Source: Luscinia megarhynchos
Taxonomy: Eukaryota > Chordata > Aves > Passeriformes > Turdidae
Assembly: GCA_034336665.1 (NCBI GenBank)
Contig: CM067566.1
Coordinates: 29,356,330 to 29,420,329, forward strand
DNA: 64,000 nucleotides
Reading direction: 5' to 3'
The notes below the pieces were generated by a model. The model searched no databases, was not told the origin of the DNA, and saw nothing but the letters and a program-made list of their open reading frames with translations. Below, piece by piece: positions 39,301 through 51,887 of this stretch. The first letter of the stretch is position 1; every line of letters begins with the position of its first letter. The position numbers were made by a program, and so were the translations under genes.

Positions 39301-39770
39301 CAAATAAGGAATATAAGTAACACACCTGTAAATGCATCAAAGAGCTGATTGACTTCAAGGTCCGTGTACGTGCTAGAGCAAGATGGACATTTAAAAGAGG
39401 ATCTGGTGGTGGAATCCCGCTCATCCGCTTCTATTTTTCGGCGTACATGATCCAGTTTGTATTTTACCACATCCACCAGCACCTTGTAATTGATGTAGTA
39501 GTAATTGTGCCTCGTGCTCTTCCCGTTAGGCCCCGTTTCAACTCGCACGCGCAGCTTCACCAGCTTGTCCGCCTTGAGCGTGTTGAGGACGGTGCGCAGC
39601 TGCTTCTGCTCGTACTTGAGCAGCTGTAACAAGTCATCCTCCTTCACACAGGGGTAGCGGATCAGCACGTCCAGGGCCAGGGAACACTCCACACCGTAGA
39701 AACCACGCACTATGCACTTGGCCAGGCGCTTCAGGGCTGCCGGCACCTCGCCGTGAGCGTTTTGCTCCAT
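36369..39770 (-). CDS. General transcription factor IIE subunit 1-like (TFIIE-alpha paralog), 438 aa
   Basis: Four coding exons on the minus strand: 39326-39770 (ATG at 39768-39770), 37876-38077, 37143-37417 and 36369-36763. They splice with phases 1, 2 and 1 to 439 codons including the stop; human GTF2E1 is 439 residues. Domains in order are an N-terminal winged-helix TFIIE/TFE domain ([20 protein letters not shown] onward, residues ~8-100), a helix with [17 protein letters not shown], and a zinc ribbon with Cys pairs CPSC (39378-39389) and CTYC (38055-38066). After these come [20 protein letters not shown], a Ser-rich middle containing [12 protein letters not shown], and the C-terminal [20 protein letters not shown] ending QSVFE. 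In the family, TFIIE-alpha binds Pol II and recruits TFIIH to the preinitiation complex. Divergence from canonical GTF2E1 even in the N-terminal domain points to a paralog. Retained introns and intact frame argue against a retro-pseudogene. Coding exons 1 and 2 are markedly richer in GC and CpG than their surroundings. Confidence 0.92.
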
Positions 39771-39793
39771 CAGGAGCTGTCAGTGGAGAAGTG
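39771..39793 (-). promoter_or_regulatory. 5' UTR stub and splice acceptor of the GTF2E1-like first coding exon
   Basis: In minus-strand reading a pyrimidine-rich CTTCTCTGTTGCACAG ends just before 39793, and 23 nt of leader precede the ATG. This suggests at least one non-coding exon further upstream, which I could not place. The ATG has G at +4 but no purine at -3. It is chosen because it is the first in frame and its position matches the human N-terminus. Confidence 0.55.
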
Positions 39794-40947
39794 CTGTGCA
39801 ACAGAGAAGGGAGGTAAGCTGCAGAGAATCCTTCCTAGCCATCACAGGCAGGTGTAAAACAGGTCATTGGTCGTGCTGCACTTCTGCAGCAGTCTTCACT
39901 GACTAGAGGAATGTAAAATCCTTTAACTGCATCAGGAATGGGGAAGGTATTAAGAGGTATCAGAAATTATCTAATCTTGAAGTATAATGGTTACACCTGA
40001 AACATTAATATCCTCTTGTGTAAAAATGAACAGAGGATAATCTAGGAAAACATGTTACAGAAAGTTCATAATCCTCCCAGAAGACAGCACATTCAACTTG
40101 CATGTCTAGGTCTGCCTGCTTGCATTCACAGCCAGCCAGGTAAGAGCAGAAGTAAAAGTAAAGCCTTCAAAAATAAAGCTCAGGATAAGAAATCTTAGTT
40201 GAAACTGTTTCTGCCCTGGTGGCAAAGCCACAAGAGGCATTTGAGCACCTGTTCACACATGCTTTGTGGTATTTCTGCTGGCTGCTGTGATGGAAAGATT
40301 TTGCAAAGCTGGGGCACAGGATGCTCCAAGTTATCTGGCCTTCACTCAGTACAGGGTATTTGGGGTAGCACATTTTATCTCTTGGTGCTCTGCTCTTAGA
40401 AGTAGGATTTCTGGCCATATTCCTAATCTCATTAACAAGAATGTAACTAATTTTAATCAGTCCAACTTCCTAACCATTTCTCATTTGTAAGGAACGAGAA
40501 GAAAAAAAAATGTTTCAACAAAGCTACATCCCAATTCCCTTCTCTGAGGCATGCTAAAATCCTTCAGTAGTATTTGACATTGCCACCTCTAGCCAGATTG
40601 CTTTGCAGCGAGCCATGCAATGCACAGCCAGAGTGCTGGTGTAGCCACTGGCTTGGGAGCTGGGCTGGTAGAGGATGGCATGTTATGGGACACTACATCC
40701 AGCCCTGGCACCCACTGTAGAGGGTGGCAAAGCTCCAACCCAGGTAACTGCATGTTGCTATTAGAGCTTCCAGAGAATCCTGGTTAAACAAACAAAACCA
40801 CTTGCACTAGCCTAGTACTTGGGCCATAATTAAATTTGCACTTCACATGGTGCACCTTATGGAAAACAAACGACAATGGAAACCTGTGGGTCTGAGTCTG
40901 GAAACCCTAAAGGTGATAGCACCACCGTGACCCAAATTTCCTACAGA

Positions 40948-41035
40948 AAAGTGAGGGAACACTGGAATGGGCTGCCCAGGAAAGAGGTTGAGTCTGTTCT
41001 TCAACAGGACAAGAGCTGGAGCAGACTGACTTGTC
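40948..41035 (+). mobile_element. CR1 LINE fragment (sense)
   Basis: GAACACTGGAATGGGCTGCC followed by CAGGAAAGAGGTTGAGTCT is the recognisable CR1 text around the end of its ORF2. It is short and diverged, and the ends are approximate. Confidence 0.65.
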
Positions 41036-44000
41036 TTTGAGAATTGTTTTGCCTTGAGCAAGGGACCAGATGGCCTTCAGATCCTCCTCCTAACCTAAAT
41101 TCTTCTGTTCTGAGAGAGTTAAAGTTAACAACAGTAAGGAGTGGAGCTTTGGCAATGTCAGTCTGTTCCTTGACAATCTTTCTCAGACTAAGAGCAGAAT
41201 TTCTGTGCTTTTTGACAAAAGCCTTCATGAATAAGCACTCTTTAAAAATTGCTGGGTTTTGTTGTTATTATAATTTTTATGCTATTCTTTCGCTTCTCCT
41301 TTGCCCTCATCCTCAAAAAGGGCTTAACACAATTAATCCACAGAAAAATATGCTAACTTATGCTTCTCTTTCTGGCCTAATTTTGAACTTTTCTCTGTGC
41401 AGTGCTTTATAGTTAGCAGTTAGGAAAGGATAGACAATGTCCTCATCCAGTTCCAGAGAAGAGTATCATGGCTTTGAGTTTCCTCAGGGAAGCACTCTGG
41501 AGAGTGCACTGAGCCTTGCCCTTCCACACTGGGCAGAGTCCACAGAATGGAGGCACTGCAGCCTCCAGTCCAGGCCCAAAGGAAAGCAGCCACCATGGAA
41601 TTCTGTAAACCAGCCCAGCCCCACTGAGGAGCACCAAGGGCAGCCCCAGCTTCCTGTGTCAGAAGTGTTACCACTCATATGCATTGGTCTGGGATACCTC
41701 TCAGAAAGTGGACGGGTGCCCTCTGTGTGGGTTAGTGTCATATGACCTCCAGTTGGATTGTGGCAATATTAAGCAAAAGAACAAGACTGTTACTCATCTA
41801 GTTCTTGGCAAATATGTCAGCAGAATGCTGACACTTAAAGGACTTGTATTAGGTATAGTTCTCATGACTCTTTTTTTCTTACCCTAACTCAAATACTGAA
41901 TGAAATTATTTCAAAGGGAATGTGATAAGTAAGTAATATCATTAGGGAAGAAGTAGGACCTGAACTGTAAGCAGGAGGTTTGCTGACCTATCAATTCTCT
42001 GGATGGCTCCTTGTCTCAGACTGGCACTGTGTACTTGCATCTCTGAAGCAAGCACTACTCTGAAGTGTTTCTGAGCACTTTGATGTTAAAAGCTTGTCAG
42101 GTACAGTCTTACAACCATGTAAAATAGTCATGGAAGGAAAAAAAAATCAAACAACCAAACATACAGAAACCCCACCACACTCTCACAGCAGAGCCTAACC
42201 TTACCCCCTGCCATACCTAAACACATACTTTAAATATTAACATATTCTGGGATACAAGTGAGCAGGTTTTTTTTCAAAAACAAATCCATAGAACCCACTG
42301 TCCATTTGCAGGGGAATTTTAAATATGTAAGCCTTTGGTTCAATAGAAGGAAATGGCTTTCTTTTAGAAAAAGGACTGAATTTGACCTACATAAGAGACA
42401 CTCATGGATAAAAAACACCCCCCTCAAGAAATCTTCCTTTAGGCTACAAAAGAATCAAAAGTGGATGTATTCTATAATAAAAATTACTCAAAATAAAAAA
42501 AGAGGGAATCTTTTTCTACCACACTCTGCTATATTTGACATTTTATTTCTCCAATCCACTCAAAAAAACCTCTCAGCCATTTAACCACCCAATTTCAAAT
42601 CTCACAGGTCATAAAGACTACTTATTTTTAAAAGCTATTGTGTAGTTTTCAGTTGGCAGGCAGCAGTTCTCTTTTGAGAGGAGCTGGAGACCACCTTTAC
42701 CAAGGAAAGGAGTAGGAAGTATGTAGCCCTCTGCAGCAAGAAGGGCTTTAAACAGGAATCTGCTCTGCAGCTGAGTTAGTGTTAAGGAGACAGGTATTGT
42801 ACTACTCATGTAGATTTCCCCCCCGCCCTTTATTTTCCCCCAGCTGACATCATGGATGGACAAGATATTTTAGAATCAGAGTTTAACTTTGCACTTTCTC
42901 TGCTTTAAAGTATTTATTTTTATGAGGGTAGGAGCTACCTTATTATTTCATTAATTATTTTAAAAAATTATCCAGTAACTTAGATTTTTGAGTGGCCCTT
43001 CTGCTTATAGTTTATATGTAGCCATTCCCATAAGCAGAAACTACATTTAAGATCCCCTTTTTGCTGTGGGAAACCTACACAGAGTTACTTGTGCCAGCAG
43101 GCAACTATTAAAAGCAGGATTTCCAGTCAAGAGGCATCATATAGAGCAAGTTCTGCAAGGTTTCTCTGAAGCCAGTTGCTTAATTAACTTTTTTTTTGTT
43201 GAGCTGAGTCAGAAGACAAAGTACCCATCTCACAATTTAAAAGGCACTAAACCAGAAAGATTTGATTGGATTTTGTCAGACTTCATACAACCCTATCACT
43301 TGCAAATCAGGTAAAAACCTTATCATTACCTCTCCTGTATGGGCAGAAATCTTCAGGCTGATGTTGTAGAGAAATTGCTCCTTTCCTAAGAGCTCAAAGC
43401 AACTGCAAAACAAGCTTAAGTATTTCCCAGCCTTTTCCTAGACCTATCTGTGATAAGCCCTAATCATCACCCAGCTGGTGCAAGAGTCCCCAAATCACAT
43501 TTCATTAGCAGCTGAATGAGTTCAGCCTTAGATTCGTTGTGTCATGATGAAGCTATAAATCTTATTGCTCAATGAAATCCACCTACAACGGCAGGGACTG
43601 AAAATGGGACTGCAATCTTTGATTAATGTTTTCATTAGCATAACTTTAGAAGACTAAAAGAAACATCATCATTAACTTCTTTTGTTGTTGTTGTGAACCA
43701 AGTATTTAGGATAAGTAATTTACATAATTTGTTTAGAAGCTTTCAGAACCAAGCCAAACTGGAAATTTTAATATCTTAAAGGAAAAACTAGAATGTTTAC
43801 TAGTTCCCATATTTTTACTTATTAATCCTTTTAGGTGGTTTATGTCTTCAAAAGGAAAGAGAGAGCAATTTTTTTGCTGTAGTTTTCTAAAGACAAAGTT
43901 ATAGGTACTATTTTATGGATTAGACATCTCTGTTTAAAAACAAGGTTGAAATAAGGTTGCCAGACATTGTACAGTACAGAGTTAAAATACTGAATTCTAT

Positions 44001-44513
44001 TAGGATTGCAATCATCACATTTCATCTCAAATCTGTGCCTCTTTCAGAATTGTTTTTTATATATGCACAGTGGAGGCTAATGCTTTGTAGTGACACAACT
44101 TAACATCTCCACTGTACGTGTTGCAGCGTGTATTGTGCTTTTGTTACTGCTCTTGGTGGCTGGATTTCTGACTCCCTGTCTTACCAGGCACGTGGGTCCA
44201 GTGAGGACTCAAGGTGTGGGTGTTTGTCTGCATAGGACAGACTGTGGGACTGGCATCTGTAATGTCACTACAGAAGGTAGTGCCGCTGAGAACTGGTGGA
44301 TACCAGGGAAAAACCCCTCATATTTTAACAGTTGTAAGCAGGAATTTAGATTCAAAAACTTCCAAGGTTTGAGATTGCTTTTTAGAAACTGCAAGAAGAG
44401 GTGACTAAAAAAAAATCCCTGAGATTAGCTCTGGTCTTGCTTCTAATTTATAGTAACAGAGATTGTTTTCATCCCTTATGCTGAGAAAAATTCTGTTGTT
44501 GCTCTTTTTTATT

Positions 44514-44524
44514 CCCCCCCCCCC
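44514..44524 (+). repeat. Homopolymer run of 11 C
   Basis: Eleven C in a row, flanked by T-rich and A-rich sequence. It is a likely length-variable site, with no further function seen. Confidence 0.9.
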
Positions 44525-47275
44525 ATTAATAAGAATCCACTTGGCAGATACCCAGAGCTGAGAAGTATATTTGGCATAAGTCTTCAACTGCAAACACAGA
44601 ATGTCCACAGAGTAAAATTTAAGAGATACACCTCATTCCATATAGTGGTTCTTGAACATGCTCCTTTGTTGTCATGTTACACTAGAAAATGCAGGGGAGC
44701 AAGACTGGTTGCTGCTACCTGTTGGGTTTAGTCTGTGGGAAATGTTTAGATTAAGCAATTCCTGTGGGCTTCCTTGCCCAGTGGTTTGAACAGGGAAAGT
44801 GTCGTGTAACCTCAGTGCTGTTATTCCTGTTACAGCCCTCAGCCTGCATGTGGAAGTGTAGAACCAGATGACGACAAAACAGCTTTCTAAATTAAGGAGA
44901 GGGATGGTGTGGCTGGTAACACTGCTTTCAGAAACAGGAAATGGCTGTCACCTGTCATGCTGTGGCTGACAACTCCTTCGGCAAGAACAGCTAACCCCCA
45001 TGTAGCAGAGAGAGGAGCTTACTCAGCTCTGCACACTCAGAGCCAAGCCAAAGAAAAAGGGAAAAAAGGAAGTGTGGTCTGAGAAGGTATTTCAGACTGC
45101 AGGTAGCCCTGGCACCAAGGGCCGTGGGAAGCAGGATTTGTGCTGGTATGTTGTTGTGATGTTGTGTAACACAGACATTATTGAAAGTGGGAGCTTGAGA
45201 CGGGGATAGGCAAAGTCACTTGGCTTCCTTCCAAACTCATTTGGGTGGCTGGGATGTTTATCTGGAATGGTATGGGCATGCACTGCACTTGCAGGCTACT
45301 TGATAGAAAGGAGGCAGATAATCAACTGAGCCGTCTCAGGAGATAAAAATAAATTTAGAGTGTGATCAGAGGTTGGAGGAGAAAATTAGCAGGCTGCTGC
45401 TTTGGGGGGCAAAGGTATAGGGAAGATCTTCAGAAAGCAAAGGCAGTACGCTTGACCCATTGGCAGAGCAGAGGCTGGTGCAGATGGCATGGTGGGAGGT
45501 TATGGTGCACACCTTGAGTAAATGGGATCTGTGTCAAGTTCCTTTATTGTCTCTCACAGACACATGGAAGTCACAACCTCTCCATTCTCCTCATCAATTA
45601 ATACCAGCCCTCAGTTTAAAAAATAACATCTTGACTGGTCTAGCTCAGACAACTCAAGCTCTACAAAATAAGAAAACAGCAGAATCATAGGAAGCACCTG
45701 TATGTAACCTGCTGCCCTGTGCTCACAGGGCTCTTAACCACACAGTCACATCTCTCCTTTTCCCTGTGCTGGCCCTTTCAAAAAGTCAATGCCTCAGTCA
45801 ACATGGAGGTGTCTATGTTCAGCATGCAGTGTGTGGCTCTGAGCCTTGCTTATCTTGTGAACCATTCAAACCTTGCATTGAAGTGATTCATTTTTTATCA
45901 GTTACCCTATGGCACTCTCCCTTCCATGATCCTTGAAGGCTTACTGGGATCAAACTAAATCAACTTTCTTTAACAGCTTTAGACTTTTTACATTAGTTTA
46001 TCTTCCTGATAATGAGAAAAGTAAGGGAATATAGTGCCTGCATTACATATGGAGCTCTGATGTACGGAGTTTGAAATCAAGACTGCTGGATAGTCTTGAG
46101 AGCCTGAGCTGAGATGTAAAAAAATTAGGGTTCACTTTACAGTACTTTATATGATTGCAGCATAGCTGCATCTTAATTGCCTTTGTGATCAGTACTTCCA
46201 AAATACAACCCTTGGTATCACAGTGGTAGCAGCTAGACACCATAACCTACTGCCTTGTGCAGCACCTGGCAGAACTGGGGTGGTGAGAGTTCAGTGGACC
46301 CAGTAGTTACTGAGGTATGTCTGGTCTGTAACATCATCCCTTCTCTTGCAACAGAGATATCTTGAAAACTGGAACAGATTTTTCCTTTGTTGTGTTGTTC
46401 TCATTCTTCACAGGACACAGTCCATCCAGTGCAGTGAGTGAAACAAGGGATTTCTTAAAGGGAATTTTGGAATCATACAAAGAGACTGTATCTGATTCAA
46501 AAAGAAAGGGGAATGAGTGGCTTCTATGCTTCTGTCTACTTACAGCCTAAGTATACTTCAAATGCAACTTACCTTGATTTTAAATCTGAAGAACAGTTAC
46601 TTAAGATAATATGTATTTTTAATCACAATATTCTTTTCCTAAAGAATCAGTTTACATCTACTGTCTCTCAGCATAATTTGAAAATATATGGCGACAGCAG
46701 TTGCTGCAGATGAGGAGGCACATTTTGGTTGGGGATTCAGCTGACAGCAAATGGTCAGTAGAGGAGCATACTGCAGCAGCTAGATCTTCACAGCCTGCCA
46801 CTATTGTCTGTCTTCTTGTGCTGTTTTACTTCCTCTTTTCTCTGACATTTCCTGACACTGGTTCTTGCTCCTTTCACTCTTTTTTTTTCCCCCTTCCCTG
46901 TTTTCTCCTTTCCATCCATCACTTTTACTTCTTTTTCCCACCTGGTTCACACAAACGGGATGAAAGTTCATGGAGCTGGATATGGGCTGTCTTAATAGAA
47001 CTGTTTCCATCTCTTAGAGTATGGTGCATGTACACCTCTTGCAGGAATGTAAATGTAGCATTTTGGAAACTAAGCCGATGCAAATTATATGTAACTACTC
47101 AAAGGTTTAAATACTGGTGCAATTCAGATGGTGGGTGTAGCCTGAGAAAAGACTATGCCTAATCCAAACACCTCCAGGTACCTGAGTTAAAGTTCTGCTT
47201 TAAAAACAAGATGGCAGCGCAGGACTTTGCTACAACTCAGTGTTTGTGATCTAATCTTTTATACTGCACACACAC

Positions 47276-47306
47276 TTTTTTTTTTAAGTTTTTTTTTTTT
47301 TTTTTT
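47276..47306 (+). repeat. Two adjacent poly-T runs (T10 and T18)
   Basis: T10 at 47276-47285 and T18 at 47289-47306 are separated by AAG. This could be the antisense tail of a decayed retroposon, but no body is recognisable next to it. Confidence 0.85.
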
Positions 47307-48676
47307 AACTGAGATGACCCATTTTCACTGAAATATAAAGAGGAAAACACCTAGGGATGTTTGGGTTTTTTCTACACTGTGTATCTGCCAAATGGAGAAA
47401 ATTCAGCAAGTTTAAAAGAAAGACAAGACTAACAGTACAAAACATTAAGCAAAGACTGGAGTTACCTTAAATGCAGAATCTCCAACAGAGGCAGTCTCAC
47501 TGGAAGCCTTTTATTGCTCATGTGTAACCCTTGAGCTAGGAGAACAAACTTTGCAAAACAAATTAGACTGAGATTGTCCCATAAACAATTAATGTAATTC
47601 AGAGCTGATTCACCGGAGATCAGAAAATGTCCTGAGTATAGTGCCTCTTGCTATGTAAACAGGCTAGCTCCTCTTTAATTACTGTCCTCTCCTGTAAGTA
47701 ACTGTGTGGGAGCAGACGTAGTTACAAAGGGCCTTCAAAATCTTTGCTGCCAAGTTACAATAGTCTGAAATCCTGGTAGGCAGAGCTCCGAGGGAGAAAC
47801 CTCATGGTCTGCTTGGTTCTAGATCACAGCCTTTGGCCAACTGGTATGTTCAGATTCCAGACTCTCTTAAATGTCAAAGGCAGCTTCATACAAAGTGCAT
47901 AAATTTTCTTTCCAAGGCAAACTGTGGCTTGTGCCACTTCTTTGATTGAGCATTCCTCCTGGCTCATCTTGTTCTTCTGGTCCAAAGGATGAGAGGTTTT
48001 ACTGCTCAGAGAGCAGGGTGTGCCCTTCTCACTAACACTCCTGGTCCTCCAAAAGCAGAAGAGTTCATCTGATGATCCATGCCATAAGCAGGATCCTACC
48101 ATAAACTGCTGTTGCCAGCCACTGCAGTGAAATCCAAGCTTTTTTTCTTGCACCTGTAGCCCAAAGAGCTGGCTGTGTGAAAGCAGGACACTTGTTTGTG
48201 CTGGGAGGAAGGAGTGTCTCGTTGTCAGCTTTGTGGAGCCTGCCTGAAGCTCTCATATGCTTCTTTTCCATCCACTCTCCATCATGCCTGTTCACTCCAG
48301 TGAAAATCTTTTATTTACTCTTGCTGCTTTCCTTGCAGGTGTTGCCAGGACATCTGTGGGCCCTACTCTGGAATTTTGCTTCTAAGTGAAACCTTGACTT
48401 GTAATTGACTCTAAAACAAACTCACTTGCATATGTGTCCCAGAACTACTGCTTGTTTTTGATAAGATTCCAATTTCTGTCATTTCCTGTCCTCATTAACT
48501 GCCAAAATTTTGCTTTTTAACATGGGAGGTGAGATTATTCCTTCCTCTGAAATAGTATGGGGCTTCACTGCATGGGCTCCTGAAACCGTAAAGGTGAAAA
48601 ATTTTATTGGCAAACTGACTTTTTTTTTCATTTAAATGCCAGCACCCAAACAGCTTGGTCTCTTCTGTAACCTTAT

Positions 48677-48705
48677 TTAATCCAGTTTACAGTAAACTGG
48701 ATTAA
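48677..48705. repeat. Perfect 29-bp palindrome (14-bp arms, 1-nt centre)
   Basis: TTAATCCAGTTTAC and its exact reverse complement GTAAACTGGATTAA flank a single A at 48691. The outer bases do not extend the pairing. It lies in the spacer about 3.2 kb downstream of the acid ceramidase stop codon. Confidence 0.95.
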
Positions 48706-50214
48706 CTCTTTTTATTTACAAAACCAGCAAATCTGCTAGAAGCTAAGACTGAGGCTGGTTTTTCTAGAACTAGGCTATGCAGTAGTAATCAAAAAGTAAG
48801 TATGTTTTTCTTGTTGCTCACATACTGACTTCTTTTTCACAGAAATTATGAAAGCTGCATAAATCTCTAATGTAAATTTGAAGAGGAAAATATGTATGGC
48901 TGGTTATTTGACCTGGGAAAAAAAACAACTCTAAGAAAAGTAACCAGACCACCCCCTCAGTATTTGTGAAGTATCTCAACAATGTGTGCAGCAAATTAAT
49001 ACAAAAAACCACACTCATTGTCATTCCTGCCTTTCTATGTAAAATAAAAGGCAGCTAAACAAAATCCAAGCATTGCAAGTAGCTGCAAACACTTCTTCAG
49101 TGAAATGGTCTTGGCTTCCATCACTGTGCCTAGGGCAGCAGCAGCAGCAAGGGGGAAGTCAGTAAATTTACATTAAAAAGAGATATGTCTTTCTGTAACA
49201 AAAGCAAATTTAATTTTTTCCCTGGCTTGAGAAAACTTTCAGACTTGACAGATGAAAGTTAAATCAATAAGCAATTAATCACAGTCATCACTTTTTGTAT
49301 ATTAAGGCAGACACAGTAAAACAGTTGTTGGGGGTTTTGTTTTTAAATAGCTTTGTTTATTTTAGTCAATAGCAGCATAGGCATTCAGGCTCTGGACAGA
49401 CATCCACGGAATTTAGCTGTCCTTTTGCAATTGTAAAGCAATTTCAAGTGAGGAAATGTGGATTGTCTTACATAAGGGACATTACTTAATAACTGTAAAT
49501 AGTCTACACTAGCTTGTTCTACATATGCTAAAGTGGGACAAGACTAATTAAGCAAGTAAACTGATTTTTAAATTGCAAAGTAATTTGATTATGGCTGTTA
49601 CACAACTTCATTCCACATAAATCCGAACAATCTCCTACTAGGTTGAGGTGTGCACTCAGAAATATGTGATGGGCTCTTTGCAGCCCAGACTGCAACATCT
49701 AACTTGGTTTAATTGTCTTTTATGAATCAAATCGTCCAGGAGCTGCATTTCACACTAATTTAAATTGTATTGTTATATTTGGTTTACAAAGATTCAATAT
49801 TCATAGTTGAGATTAAAAATGGACCCTGGTAGTACAATCATGCTAACACACTTCTGTTTGCATGCTTCAGTTAAAAAAGAAATTAGATATATACCTGGAC
49901 TGCCCCTTGTTTAATCAGTGGGATGTTGATTTCTGCGTGCTCTCAATTTGTCAGTTTTACATCCCCCTGAATTGCTTCTTGCTGTGCTACTACACGCATT
50001 GTTCTAAGGCCTAGAATATCAGTGTTTCATTTCCTTCAACAGAAGCTGTGTTTCTTTATCAGCTGCTAAAATTATTTGGTAAATAGCATTCCTGTTGTCC
50101 CTGCTTTTTCCAATGCTGCTGGAAGGAGAGCCTCTACTAAAAACCAAGTTTGCAGTAAAATGGTAACCTGGCTACTGAAACAAGGAATGATTAAAGGTTA
50201 TCTTTTAACCATAA

Positions 50215-50395
50215 AACATGGAGCTGAAAAGAATCTCAAGGATCAGCTGGTCCAATCTTTTTGGCAAAAGCCCAATCTAGACAAGAAGGCCAAGCACACT
50301 GTTCAGCTGACTCTTAAATGCTCAGAGTTAGGGAATCCACCACTTTTTCCCTGAAGAGATTGTTTTGGGTAATCACGTGATTCCCCTTCTGTACA
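50215..50395 (-). mobile_element. Old CR1-like LINE fragment, antisense
   Basis: The order of motifs (GGAGCTGAAAAGAATCTCAAG, GGTCCAATCTTTTTGG, then a block around GGGAATCCACCACTTTTTCC and CTTAGTGTTAAATTTCC) follows the layout of reverse-complement CR1 3' regions, but with heavy divergence. The reading at 50076-50354 overlaps it and is not a gene. Confidence 0.45.
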
Positions 50396-51167
50396 CTTCT
50401 TAGTGTTAAATTTCCAATTATGAGAAAAAAAAAATCGAACATCCTTCAGTGTTTGGGACAGGAAGCTGTAGTATACTGTGCTCTCATTACACTAGTTCTG
50501 TTCTGCAAGTCCTGGCTATCAAGAGTCCCATTGTGACTGGATGTCATGAACTTGCAGGTTTAATTGGAATGCCTTATGCAATACTGTCTCTGTAGACACC
50601 AAAGAGAAAGCAAACACTTCCCTTACACTCCTGGCAACTTTGAATTCCTGGTGCAATGGGAAAATGAACAGCACCTCCTTCCTAGGGGGGTGAGAAAAGA
50701 TTACAAGGGAACCACTACAGATACCAGCCCCTAAGCTCACTCTGCAGTGTCTTCTCTTCATGTGTTAGAAAACACAGGAGTTGGAACTGTCAGCTAGTCC
50801 CAGCTAGTACCCAGTGGCACAGGTAAAACTACTGCCTCCTACATTATCTGCATCCTGGGATACTAGAGTGCTACTACTCTCTAGAGGACCTTTCTTTCTT
50901 AACTTGAATTCCAGACAATGATGTAATCTGACCTGGCATCCTTTCCCCACTTTCAAAAAGCCAACCAACCAAAATCCTCCCAAAACAAACCGATTACCTG
51001 ATAACAGCTTTAACTACCAGTCTACAAAATCAGAAGAAATCAGTTTTTCAGACAGTCTATTTGGAAATGAAAGCAGTTTATGCTGTGTGGTATCTAACAT
51101 GCATGATGTCTTAGACTGAAGTACAAAATCAGTACATGTGTACTTTGGTCACAGAAAGTATCTTTTC

Positions 51168-51887
51168 TTTATTGTATTAGTATTTTTTTTTTAAGACAAC
51201 AGAAAAACCTGTATTAAAAAACCACATTTGTTAACAGGCCAAGAAAGAGCTTCAGCCAAAGAGTCAAAAATCAGTAGCAAGACATTCTTGGCTCAGATCT
51301 TGTTTCAGGTATTTCCCAAGACCTTTTTTCTGTGACTAAATATGACACTTGCTAGGTTATTTTATAAAAGGGCATATCAGACATATCCTCATATTATACC
51401 AGAACAATAGCAATTAATTTTAAGTGCTTATGAAAGAATAACAGAATTGTATTGTCCCAGATGGTCTTCTTATACCCAATTCTTTCTGATTCTTGGTAGG
51501 TGCCATTACACCCCTTTGTGTCCTTTAGAAGGATTTTAATCTAAATAAACCAAACCAAAAAACCAAAAATTAACAAACCCCCAACTAACACACCAAGAAT
51601 ACTGCCAAGACTGAAAAGATCTAGAACTAAGTGCTGAACTCATTTGGCAGAAATCATACCAGACACTCATGAGGATACATTTCTTGTCAGCAGAACTGCT
51701 GGTTATAAAGCAAGAAGAGTCTGCTGTGAGACAGAGTCCTTCATTGTTAGAAGTGCTTTGCCATTTCTGTAGAGCCATTAGATTTCTGAACAAAGGAGTT
51801 AGACAGAGTAATCTCTTTCCAGAAGCATTTTCTCGTGGAGGAGCGCCAGTTTGGACAAGCAGCTTCCAGCACAGGAGAGGTACAGGG
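51168..51887 (-). other. ASAH1: 3' UTR and candidate poly(A) signal of the acid ceramidase gene
   Basis: AATAAA on the minus strand at 51168-51173 lies about 715 nt after the stop codon (51888-51890). A weaker ATTAAA occurs at 51534-51539. The interval also contains an A/C-rich tract (about 51540-51590). Confidence 0.45.

Larger units (their letters stand above)
39794..51167. other. Gene-poor spacer between the GTF2E1-like gene and the acid ceramidase gene
   Basis: About 11.4 kb without a coding region I can support. The ORFs here lack splice context, family resemblance or compositional signal. It holds two CR1-type fragments, homopolymer runs, a 29-bp palindrome (listed separately) and probably the unlocated upstream exon and promoter of the GTF2E1-like gene. 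No CpG-island-like promoter was noticed. Confidence 0.6.

Noticed and set aside
36369..39770. Interpretation of the GTF2E1-like gene as a processed pseudogene
   Set aside because: It has three introns with proper splice sites, consistent phases and no stop or frameshift.
41420..41745. Several overlapping ORFs on both strands
   Set aside because: A locally GC-richer stretch lowers stop frequency; no homology, splice sites or codon pattern favours any frame.
46701..47162. 153-codon plus-strand ORF, one of the longest in the window
   Set aside because: It crosses pyrimidine-rich low-complexity DNA, has no recognisable domain and no splice context.
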